Made by a program: the position numbers and the translations under genes. 41,866 nucleotides of DNA, taken from contig JAAFIB010000018.1 of NCBI GenBank assembly GCA_013297725.1, positions 1 through 41,866 of the forward strand, written 5' to 3'. Positions 33,076 to 41,866 of the stretch are shown piece after piece; within the stretch, counting starts at the first letter, position 1, and each line of letters starts with the position of its first letter. Source of the stretch: Sphingomonadales bacterium (GTDB lineage Bacteria; Pseudomonadota; Alphaproteobacteria; Sphingomonadales; Sphingomonadaceae). A model generated the notes under the pieces. The model was not told where the DNA came from. It made no database searches and saw only the letters and a program-made list of their open reading frames with translations.

Positions 33076-34062
33076 ATGCAGCTACCCAGTTTCTCACGCA
33101 AAATCCTGCCTGTTCTTGCCATCGGGGCAATCTTGCTTGCCGCTTTCTGGGTGCTGTCCAGCCAGCCGGACCGCAGCTTGGAGAAACCTGAAAAGAAACC
33201 GCCAGAGGCATCGACAGCCAATGGCGGCAAAGCGAGCGTTGCGGGCTCCGGCGTGATTGAGCCATCAAGCGAGACAACCGAAGTCGGCACCAATGTGTCA
33301 GGTGTAGTCACAGAGGTCTTTGTTCAAATCGGCCAGCGGGTCGGCAAAGGCACGCCGCTTTTTGCGGTCGATAGCAGGCAGGTGCGGGCCACGCTCAAAG
33401 AAGCAGAAACCGGAATGGCCGAGGCTCGTGCAGGAATTAACGAAGCGCAAACCAACATCAACACCGCGCGGCGGCAGCTGGCGCTTTATCGCAGTGTCGA
33501 TGATGCCCGAGCGGTATCTCGATCAGAAGTGATTGCAGCAGAAGGGACACTTGCCGATGCCCGGGCCCGGCTATCTGCGGCACGGGCGCAATTAACGGCG
33601 GCACAGGCTCGCAGGGCAAGTGCGGCAACTGAACTGTCCCGGCATATCGTTTATGCCCCGATCAGTGGCGAGATACTGGATGTTGAAATCCGGCCCGGTG
33701 AGTTTGTTTCAGCAGGCGGCCAGAGCGGCAGCAACGCAACGCCCTATATGCAGATTGGCGAAACACAGCCATTATATGTTCGCATCGATATTGATGAAAA
33801 TGAAGCGGCGCGGATCACTACAGGCGCAGGTGCCGTTATCAGCCCGCGCGGCAACGCTGCAAAGCGCGTGCCGGTCACGTTCGTTCGGGTCGAGCCGCAG
33901 ATTGTGCCGAAACGATCGCTTACCAATAGCGCTAGCGAACGTGTGGATGTGCGCGTGATGCAGCTGATTTACGCAGTGCCGCTGGACGAGACTGGTCTTC
34001 GCGTTGGGCAACAAGTTGATGCCTTTGTCGAAATGGGCAACGCCAAGGAAACAAAGCAATGA
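33076..34062 (+). CDS. HlyD/DevB-family periplasmic adaptor protein
   Basis: A 328-residue membrane-fusion protein. It has an N-terminal membrane anchor (residues 10-27), a Pro/Lys-rich linker, the split lipoyl domain (GSGVIEPSSETTEVGTNVSGVVTEVFVQIGQRVGKG and APISGEILDVEIRPGEFV), a helical hairpin between them (about 105-190) and a beta-barrel domain. It should bridge the DevC-like permease to the outer-membrane factor encoded next. The start lies 10 bp after the ATPase gene. Confidence 0.92.
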   Translation: MQLPSFSRKILPVLAIGAILLAAFWVLSSQPDRSLEKPEKKPPEASTANGGKASVAGSGVIEPSSETTEVGTNVSGVVTEVFVQIGQRVGKGTPLFAVDSRQVRATLKEAETGMAEARAGINEAQTNINTARRQLALYRSVDDARAVSRSEVIAAEGTLADARARLSAARAQLTAAQARRASAATELSRHIVYAPISGEILDVEIRPGEFVSAGGQSGSNATPYMQIGETQPLYVRIDIDENEAARITTGAGAVISPRGNAAKRVPVTFVRVEPQIVPKRSLTNSASERVDVRVMQLIYAVPLDETGLRVGQQVDAFVEMGNAKETKQ

Positions 34063-35486
34063 TCCGCAGCAAACTCGCATTGGCTTTGCCTGCGTTATTG
34101 CTGGCAGGCTGTGCCAGCATCGGCGAAATGCCCCCGCGTGCCGAAATTGTTATGCCTGACAATTTCGTCTTTGCACCCGTTGATGCGTCGGCAGAAAATC
34201 TGAATGCCCGCGCGCTTTTGCCATCAGAGACACCGGCGTTTCAGGCATTGATAAAGCGGGCGGCAAATGCGCCTGATCTTGCCATTGCTGTGGCGCGGAT
34301 TGACGCTGCCCGTGCCGTCACTGCGCGCGCCAAAGCAGAACGTCTGCCCGCGGTTGATTTCAACGCATCGGCGCAGGAACAGCGCAGCAATCCCAACCAA
34401 TTTGGCAACATCCCGGGAGGCGCCGGGGCAGATGCGAGCCGTTTTAGTATCGGCGGAGAGATAAGCGCACGCTGGGATCTAGACCTGTTCGGAAGGCTGA
34501 AAGCTAGCCAGCGCGCGGCGCAAAAACGGCTGGATGCCGCTGGTTTTGATGCAGAGGCTGTGCGCATTGCGCTGGCCAGCGAAGTCGCCGCCGCTGTGGT
34601 CGATTGGCAAAGCCTTGCAGCGCAACAGGCACAGATCATGGCGAATGTGGCGGCTGCCGAACAACGCGCAGGGCTGATCAAATCGCGGGTACGCGCGGGC
34701 CTGAACCCCGGGCTGGATGCGATGCGCGCTGATGCGGTGGTTGAAGGGCTGCGTGCGCAGCTGGCGCCATTGAAAGGCGATGAGACGCAGGTCGTCAGCC
34801 GCATGGTCGCGCTAACCGGTGCGTCTGCCGATACGGTGATGGCTGAACTTAATCTTTCCAATGCGCAATGGAGCGGCGATGCGGCACCAAGCAGCGCGCC
34901 CTCCGCAATTATTGCGTCGCGCCCTGACGTGCAGGCTGCGGCAGCACGGCTTGCGGCAAGCGATGCGGATCTGGCTGCAATCGCTGCGCAGCGTTTCCCT
35001 AGCTTCACTTTATCCTCAGCGCTCGGTTTGCTGGCTTTTTCGCTTGGCGGTTTGTTTGATAGCGATGCGATCACCGGACAGTTGGGCGCTGGCATCGCTG
35101 GGCCGTTGCTGGATTTCGGACGCATCCAGTCTGAAATTGATGGCGGCAAAGCACAGACCAAGATTGCCTTTGAAGAACTGCGCAAAGCCACCTTTACAGC
35201 TCTCGGCGAAGCTGAAGGCGGCTTTGGACGACTGGCAGCCGCCGACCAAGAAGCAGACTTGCTAGCAGCGCAGGCGCAACGCGAAGCTGACGTTGCCCGC
35301 GTATCTGCTAGCCGCTACCGTGCTGGTTTGGAGAGCCTGATTGCGGTGCTTGATGCAGACCGGACAGCCTATCTGGCTCAGCAACAGGCGGTCGCCGCCA
35401 AAGGCCGTGCGCAACGGGCAAGGCTTACACTATGGCAAGTCCTGGGTGGCCCCGGCACAGCAGAGCTTTTCCCAACATCGCAATAA
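34059..35486 (+). CDS. NodT-type outer-membrane efflux lipoprotein (TolC family)
   Basis: A 475-residue outer-membrane factor with a lipobox LAGC (lipidated Cys18). The two repeated TolC-type helical halves are visible, with the classical NodT features ISARWDLDLFGRLKASQRAA near residue 140 and IASRPDVQAAAARLAASDADLAAI near residue 285. It overlaps the adaptor gene by 4 bp and completes a dedicated efflux system with all three other parts encoded here. Substrate unknown. Confidence 0.93.
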   Translation: MIRSKLALALPALLLAGCASIGEMPPRAEIVMPDNFVFAPVDASAENLNARALLPSETPAFQALIKRAANAPDLAIAVARIDAARAVTARAKAERLPAVDFNASAQEQRSNPNQFGNIPGGAGADASRFSIGGEISARWDLDLFGRLKASQRAAQKRLDAAGFDAEAVRIALASEVAAAVVDWQSLAAQQAQIMANVAAAEQRAGLIKSRVRAGLNPGLDAMRADAVVEGLRAQLAPLKGDETQVVSRMVALTGASADTVMAELNLSNAQWSGDAAPSSAPSAIIASRPDVQAAAARLAASDADLAAIAAQRFPSFTLSSALGLLAFSLGGLFDSDAITGQLGAGIAGPLLDFGRIQSEIDGGKAQTKIAFEELRKATFTALGEAEGGFGRLAAADQEADLLAAQAQREADVARVSASRYRAGLESLIAVLDADRTAYLAQQQAVAAKGRAQRARLTLWQVLGGPGTAELFPTSQ

Positions 35487-35543
35487 CACTGTCACAATAA
35501 CGCTTTTGTCGACGCTATGGTAAAATCGCCTAAGCTGCCCTAA

Positions 35544-37698
<2,155 letters not shown>

Positions 37699-37702
<4 letters not shown>

Positions 37703-38622
37703 GCGGAGGCACTAAGGTCGTCGCCCTAACTGGAGCAACCGGCTTTGTCGGCGGCGCGACGCTTGATCTGTTGTTACAGGCTGGCTGGCACGTCCGCGCC
37801 CTGACCCGCAGCGATCAGCCAAAGCGTACAGGCGTCACATGGATCAACGGTGCGCTGGATAAACCCCAAAGCCTAAACGCCCTGTGCGATGGCGCAGACT
37901 TTGTGCTTCACATTGCTGGCGTAGTGAACGCCATCGACACCGCGGGTTTTGAAACAGGCAACGTCACCGGCACTGCCAATATGCTATCCGCCGCCAAAGC
38001 TTGCGGCATACAACGCTTTGTCCATGTGTCGTCACTATCGGCGCGGGAACCGCAATTGTCGGTTTATGGTGCCAGCAAAGCCAAAGCGGAAAAGCTTGTC
38101 GCCACCAGCCTGCTTGATTGGACCATCATCCGCCCGCCCGCCGTTTACGGCCCCGGCGACAAAGACGTGTTTGAGATGTTTCGCATGGCCAATAAAGGCT
38201 TGTGCTTGCTGCCCCCCATCGGGCTTAGTTCCTGGATTTATGTTGATGATCTGGCGCGGTTGCTGGTCGCGTTGCTGCCTGCACACGAGGACGCGACAGC
38301 ACGGATATTTGAGGCTGATGACGGCGAACCCGGCGGCTGGACACATGAAGGCTTTGCCCGCGCCATCGGCTGGGCGCTGGGTAAGCGGATCAACACATTT
38401 TCCGCACCCCGCCCGTTGCTGTTCGCCGCCGCCTGGGCCGACAGGCTGGTTCGCGGGAAAAAGGCAAAGCTGACGCCCGACCGCGCTGGCTATATGAGCC
38501 ATCCCGATTGGGTGATTGACAGAGGTGCCGTGCCGCCTGCTGCATTGTGGAGCCCGCAAACGCCAACGCGCGACGGCCTGAAAACGACGGCGCGATGGTA
38601 TAAAGCGCAAGGTTGGCTGTAG
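37699..38622 (+). CDS. extended SDR oxidoreductase, ceramide reductase (CerR)-like
   Basis: A 307-residue extended short-chain dehydrogenase. The NAD(P)-binding motif TGATGFVGG is at residues 11-19 and the catalytic pair is Tyr123/Lys127 (YGASK) with upstream serines (VSSLSA). The start is a GTG overlapping the proB stop (GTGA). In Caulobacter an epimerase-like SDR of this kind, CerR, reduces the 3-keto group of the ceramide precursor and lies near spt and an acyl carrier protein. Here both follow immediately. The assignment therefore rests mainly on context; a generic NDUFA9-like or sugar epimerase function is the alternative. Confidence 0.78.
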
Positions 38623-38697
38623 CATAATTCCACAAATTGCCCTGTTGCCGCCGCAATCGACTGCCACAGACCAAATTGTTAAGATGAAGGATTACCC

Positions 38698-38940
38698 ATG
38701 ACCGACCGCAGTGCAATGTTCGATAAGCTAAAAAGCCTGATCGAGCCGTTCAATAAAAAGGGTGCGGCGCTATCTGACGCGACCACTTTTGCAGGTGATC
38801 TTGAATGGGACAGCCTGACGGTTATGGATTTCGTTGCCGAAGTTGAGGATGCGTTCGACATCGTCATCACCATGAACATGCAGGCCGAAATTGAAACTGT
38901 CGGCCAGCTGGTTGATGCTGTTATCAAGCTTACGGATTAA
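38698..38940 (+). CDS. acyl carrier protein for sphingolipid synthesis
   Basis: An 80-residue acyl carrier protein with phosphopantetheine site Ser39 (LEWDSLTVMDF). Placed 3 bp before the serine palmitoyltransferase gene, it is probably the dedicated carrier that presents the acyl chain to that enzyme, as described for spt-linked carrier proteins in Caulobacter and Sphingomonas. It differs clearly from the carrier protein at 910-1179. The gap of 75 bp to the SDR gene could hold a promoter. Confidence 0.9.
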   Translation: MTDRSAMFDKLKSLIEPFNKKGAALSDATTFAGDLEWDSLTVMDFVAEVEDAFDIVITMNMQAEIETVGQLVDAVIKLTD

Positions 38941-38943
38941 ACT

Positions 38944-40143
38944 ATGACTGACCTTTTTTCAAAATTTGATCCCCTTATTGAACAGCGCCGTTCGCTGCTG
39001 TCCACCGGACTGACCGATCCGTTCGGGCTGGTGATGGAAAAGGTGCTGTCGCCCACCGTGGCGATTTGCAACGGCAAGGAAACTATCCTGCTTGGCACCT
39101 ATAACTATATGGGCATGACTTTTGACGATGATGTCATCGCGGCGGGCAAGCAGTCATTTGACGATTTCGGCGCTGGCACAACCGGCAGCCGCGTCCTTAA
39201 CGGCACATTCCATCCGCACCGCGATGTCGAGGCGGCTTTGCGCGAATTTTACGACATGGACCATGCAATGGTCTTTTCAACCGGATATCAGGCAAACCTT
39301 GGCATTATCAGCACCATCGCCGGCAAAGGCGATTACATCATCCTAGATATCGACAGCCATGCATCGATCTATGATGGCTGCAAAATGGGCGATGCCGAAA
39401 TCGTTGCATTCCGCCACAATGATGTCGAGGCGCTGGAAAAACGCCTGAAGCGCCTGCCGCCAGAGGCTGGCAAGCTGGTCATTCTTGAAGGCGTCTATTC
39501 GATGCTGGGTGATGTCGCGCCACTAAAGGAAATGATCCGCATTTCCAAAGAAGCAGGCGCGATGGTGCTGGTCGATGAAGCACACAGCATGGGCTTCATC
39601 GGTGAAAATGGCCGCGGTGTTGCCGAAGAACAAGGCTGCCTAGACGATGTCGATTTCATCATCGGCACGTTCAGTAAGTCGGTCGGCACCGTCGGCGGAT
39701 TTTGTGTTTCGAACCATCCAAAGTTTGAAATCCTGCGCCTCGTCTGCCGCCCCTATGTGTTCACCGCTGCTCTGCCGCCAAGCGTGATGGCATCAAGCGC
39801 GGTGTCGATCCGCAAGCTGATGCACGGCGGCAACAAGCGTGCGCATTTGTGGGAAAACAGCAAGACATTGCACAAAGGCCTGCGCGATCTGGGCTTCAAA
39901 CTTGGCACCGAAACGCCGCAATCCGCGATCATCGCAGTCATCATGCCCGATCTGGAACGCGGTGCGATGATGTGGGAGGCGCTGTTGAAAGAAGGCCTCT
40001 ACGTCAACCTTGCGCGCCCGCCTGCAACGCCCGCTGGGATGACATTGCTGCGCTGCTCGCTATGTGCGGAACATACTGCAGAGCAAGTGCAGGATATTCT
40101 TGGCCGGTTTGAACGCGCCGGGAAGGCAATTGGGATTATTTAA
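38944..40143 (+). CDS. spt: serine palmitoyltransferase
   Basis: A 399-residue PLP-dependent alpha-oxoamine synthase. The cofactor lysine is Lys245 in GTFSKSVG; Asp211 and His214 (VDEAHSMG) hold the PLP ring. The opening GTYNYMGM and GAGTTGSRVLNGTFHPHRDVE are typical of bacterial SPT rather than KBL or BioF. It condenses serine with an acyl thioester to 3-ketosphinganine, the entry to ceramide and the glycosphingolipids that replace lipopolysaccharide in sphingomonads. The adjacent carrier protein and SDR fit this pathway. Confidence 0.92.
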   Translation: MTDLFSKFDPLIEQRRSLLSTGLTDPFGLVMEKVLSPTVAICNGKETILLGTYNYMGMTFDDDVIAAGKQSFDDFGAGTTGSRVLNGTFHPHRDVEAALREFYDMDHAMVFSTGYQANLGIISTIAGKGDYIILDIDSHASIYDGCKMGDAEIVAFRHNDVEALEKRLKRLPPEAGKLVILEGVYSMLGDVAPLKEMIRISKEAGAMVLVDEAHSMGFIGENGRGVAEEQGCLDDVDFIIGTFSKSVGTVGGFCVSNHPKFEILRLVCRPYVFTAALPPSVMASSAVSIRKLMHGGNKRAHLWENSKTLHKGLRDLGFKLGTETPQSAIIAVIMPDLERGAMMWEALLKEGLYVNLARPPATPAGMTLLRCSLCAEHTAEQVQDILGRFERAGKAIGII

Positions 40144-40151
40144 TCTAGCCT

Positions 40152-40688
40152 CTAAAAACGCATGGCAAGGAACACTCCACCGCTTTTTGTGTCGCCGTAA
40201 GGAACAACGGCAAAGTTGCGGTCGAGCTTGTTTGTAATAAGCAAACCGGCAGTCAAGCCAATGCCCGCCCCTGCAACGGCATCATACCAAAAATGCTTAT
40301 CAGCCTTCACCCTAGCTACGCCAACCAGTCCCGCTACAATAAATGCCGGAACGCCTAGCTTTGGCCCCTGCCTTTCATAGATGCTTGCCGCTGCTGCAAA
40401 TGCAGTTGCTGTATGAGCTGACGGGAAACTCTTCCGATCACTGCCATCAGGGCGCACTTCAGGAAAGCTGTATTTCAAACCTTGGCTAACCAGTTGAGCG
40501 GCAGTGATTGATCCAGCCGCCTGAAATGCTCCATTCTTGTCATTTTCGACAACTGGTATGCCGATCGAAATCGCCGCCAAGCTGAACGCCCCTATGTTGC
40601 TGGCGGTATCCCAGTCCTTTTGCGAGTCCGCATAGGATGGCGTGGCCAGCAGAAGTAATGGGGGAAAGCATAGGATCGAGAATTTCAT
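40152..40688 (-). CDS. PAP2-family phosphatase, periplasmic
   Basis: About 178 residues. The three PAP2 motifs are present: KYSFPEVRP (KX6RP), SFPSAHTATA (PSxH) and ARVKADKHFWYDAVAG (R..H...D). An N-terminal signal or anchor sequence follows the chosen ATG at 40688, where AAGG is 9 nt upstream; a longer in-frame start only adds an implausible tail. The enzyme probably removes phosphate from a lipid phosphate or similar substrate at the outer face of the membrane. It is convergent with spt (8 bp apart) and next to a putative lipid nucleotidyltransferase. Confidence 0.88.
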   Translation of the reverse strand: MKFSILCFPPLLLLATPSYADSQKDWDTASNIGAFSLAAISIGIPVVENDKNGAFQAAGSITAAQLVSQGLKYSFPEVRPDGSDRKSFPSAHTATAFAAAASIYERQGPKLGVPAFIVAGLVGVARVKADKHFWYDAVAGAGIGLTAGLLITNKLDRNFAVVPYGDTKSGGVFLAMRF

Positions 40689-40775
40689 AGAGGAGAGCCT
40701 TATTTGGCTGCCGACGCACCATGCTTGGTTTCCGCAGGCGTAATGCCTAGTTGACTTAAGGTTCACCGGCAATGG

Positions 40776-41702
40776 CTAACGCACAGCACCCTTAACTAAC
40801 AACCTCGGCACCAGCGCTAACGCCGCAACCAATGGCCACCTCCGCTGCCATGGCTTAATCTCGATCTTCGTCCCGGCATGGCGGTTTATCTTCCACGCGA
40901 GGTAGTCGATCCCGCCTGCATAGGTGAACGCGGCTTTGCCTAGCCGTGCCACTGTCAGCATTTTGCCGCGCCGCCGCAGGGCTGGCCAGCGTTTCTTTTC
41001 CTGCAAAATCCGGCGTTCGGGGTCGGCGAGCAAATGGACTTTGCCATCGTCGCGCATTGCGTTGGGGATTGGCGTGTGCAGCAAAGCAGCTTTGCCAAAC
41101 GCGCGGTAACGGTCTGGGTCGAACTCGACTACCGAGGCTGGCCTGTCGCTGCGTTCGGCGCGCAGCTCGGCACCGTAAGTTAGGGAAAAGCCCAGTTCCC
41201 AAAGATCGAGCACATCATCCTCATGCCCCATATGCGCCAGCGCACCGTTCAATAAAGTCGGCGCAGCGCCAGAAATTGACAGTGCCGCGGCCTTGCGCGC
41301 ATCGTCATCGGCAGCCCATACCAACCGGGCAGGCTGCGCAAACCGCGCCCATACCGATACAGCCGATGCCCCGGCGCGGTTGAGATCGTGGAAATCCTTT
41401 TCGCTAAGCACCGCGACTTTCGCGGACAGGCCGTCATGCTGCACCGGAAAGACATTCGGCGGCAGGCGGCGGTTCCATTTGGCCAGCCATTTGCGATCAT
41501 AGGTCGCGTCATAATCCGATACGATCAGATAGAAATCGAGCATTTGCCCTTCGAGTTGTTCGCTGCGCAGGCACGATCCGTAAAACAACACGGCACGGGC
41601 AGCCGCCGGATATTGCCCCGCGATATGCGCGGCGAAGGCTTGCACGGCGGGGAGCGCGGGAATGGCCAGTTCTTCGGCGATCAGTTGTTGTAGCGAGTGC
41701 AT
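40776..41702 (-). CDS. nucleotidyltransferase-fold protein, Tam41/Mmp37-like
   Basis: A 308-residue protein. Residues 38-65 have a nucleotidyltransferase core, VLFYGSCLRSEQL then LDFYLIVSDYD, followed by WLAKWNRRLPPNVF and AKVAVLSEKDFHDLNRAG. This order (YGS, an acidic strand, a W/N segment, then a K-V-V strand and an R-P strand ARFAQPARLV) recalls the Tam41/Mmp37 family, mitochondrial CDP-diacylglycerol synthases. The C-terminal 60 residues are basic with a hydrophobic end (WPLVAALALVPRLLVKG), suited to membrane contact. A role in activating a lipid headgroup is inferred from this likeness and from the PAP2 and spt neighbours. Confidence 0.65.
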   Translation of the reverse strand: MHSLQQLIAEELAIPALPAVQAFAAHIAGQYPAAARAVLFYGSCLRSEQLEGQMLDFYLIVSDYDATYDRKWLAKWNRRLPPNVFPVQHDGLSAKVAVLSEKDFHDLNRAGASAVSVWARFAQPARLVWAADDDARKAAALSISGAAPTLLNGALAHMGHEDDVLDLWELGFSLTYGAELRAERSDRPASVVEFDPDRYRAFGKAALLHTPIPNAMRDDGKVHLLADPERRILQEKKRWPALRRRGKMLTVARLGKAAFTYAGGIDYLAWKINRHAGTKIEIKPWQRRWPLVAALALVPRLLVKGAVR

Positions 41703-41745
41703 GGGATTATCTAACGCAAATTATATCGCTTAATCACCCCATTTC

Positions 41746-41772
41746 GTTATCCTGAAACAAGTTCAGGATGAC
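41746..41772. repeat. short palindromic intergenic repeat
   Basis: ATCCTGAA (41749-41756) and TTCAGGAT (41762-41769) flank ACAAG, with GTT/GAC extensions. The word TCCTGAA-ACAAG-TTCAGGA is a palindrome I know as frequent between genes in sphingomonad genomes. It lies between two minus-strand genes. Confidence 0.7.
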
Positions 41773-41790
41773 GATCGGAGTGAATTGCGC

Positions 41791-41866
41791 TTAAGCCGCC
41801 AGTTTCAAAAACGGCACAGGCGGTGTTGAGCGCAGCACGATTGGGCTGTTAAGGCGCGCTTCAAAG
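41791..41866 (-). CDS. C-terminal end of an unidentified minus-strand gene (partial)
   Basis: Read on the minus strand from the window edge, one frame stays open for 24 codons (FEARLNSPIVLRSTPPVPFL then KLAA) to a TAA at 41791-41793. The 88-bp gap before the next start holds the palindromic repeat, as expected between genes. Too little is visible to name it. Confidence 0.5.
   Translation of the reverse strand, partial: FEARLNSPIVLRSTPPVPFLKLAA

Noticed and set aside
34241-35191. A 316-codon minus-strand open frame over the NodT-type gene
   Set aside because: Low-complexity Ala/Ser translation typical of a shadow frame.

Overview
The window reads as chromosomal DNA of a sphingomonad-type alphaproteobacterium (Sphingomonadales; Sphingopyxis/Sphingorhabdus-like). 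The grounds are the exosortase-A accessory genes, the ceramide-type sphingolipid genes, a class II (CP4-like) EPSP synthase, the aroA-cmk-rpsA-ihfB order, and alphaproteobacterial families such as TIGR02300, DUF4112 and DUF2853. I see no insertion sequence, prophage, integrase, plasmid origin or CRISPR array. Two tRNA genes are present: Leu(TAA) and Ala(GGC). Coding density is high, apart from two gaps of more than 300 bp that flank an unusual accessory locus.

Layout. 1-2.7 kb: end of an exosortase-A-associated cluster (CelD-like acyltransferase, acyl carrier protein, hydrolases 2 and 1). 2.7-4.8 kb: BlaI/BlaR1-type repressor and membrane metallopeptidase pair with operator. 4.8-10.4 kb: M16 peptidase, MBL-fold hydrolase, membrane protein, DUF4230 protein. 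10.5-15.4 kb: NAD synthesis (nadA, nadC) around a DUF2853-OmpA fusion, then an RNase T2 and a DUF4112 protein. 15.4-18.5 kb: two tandem peptide-type substrate-binding lipoproteins without a permease. 18.5-23.4 kb: tRNA-Leu, ihfB, rpsA, cmk, a cupin gene and aroA, all on the minus strand. 23.5-24.5 kb: DUF3617-like lipoprotein and TIGR02300 protein.

24.5-30.2 kb is the most interesting region. It holds a minimal LuxR-type HTH protein, a FixK-like Crp/Fnr regulator directly followed by an outer-membrane beta-barrel with an N-terminal coiled coil, and facing it a four-gene minus-strand operon: an Asn/Ser/Asp-rich secreted protein, a second secreted protein sharing its C-terminal module, a C39-type cysteine peptidase, and a further secreted protein. 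Composition and order recall the functional amyloid (Fap) system of Pseudomonas (FapB/C subunits, FapD peptidase, FapE, FapF channel). I propose it is a divergent, Fap-like secreted-fibre system. A perfect FixK2-type palindrome lies upstream of the operon, and a 19-bp stem-loop separates the first two genes.

30.4-35.5 kb: tRNA-Ala, then a TetR repressor divergent from a four-gene efflux system (DevC-like permease, ATPase, HlyD-family adaptor, NodT-type outer-membrane factor), with a double operator between them. 35.5-40.1 kb: obg, proB, then ceramide synthesis genes (CerR-like reductase, acyl carrier protein, serine palmitoyltransferase). 40.1-41.9 kb, minus strand: PAP2 phosphatase, a nucleotidyltransferase resembling the Tam41/Mmp37 CDP-diacylglycerol synthase family, and the last codons of another gene. 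Functional names come from reading motifs in the translations; no database search was run.
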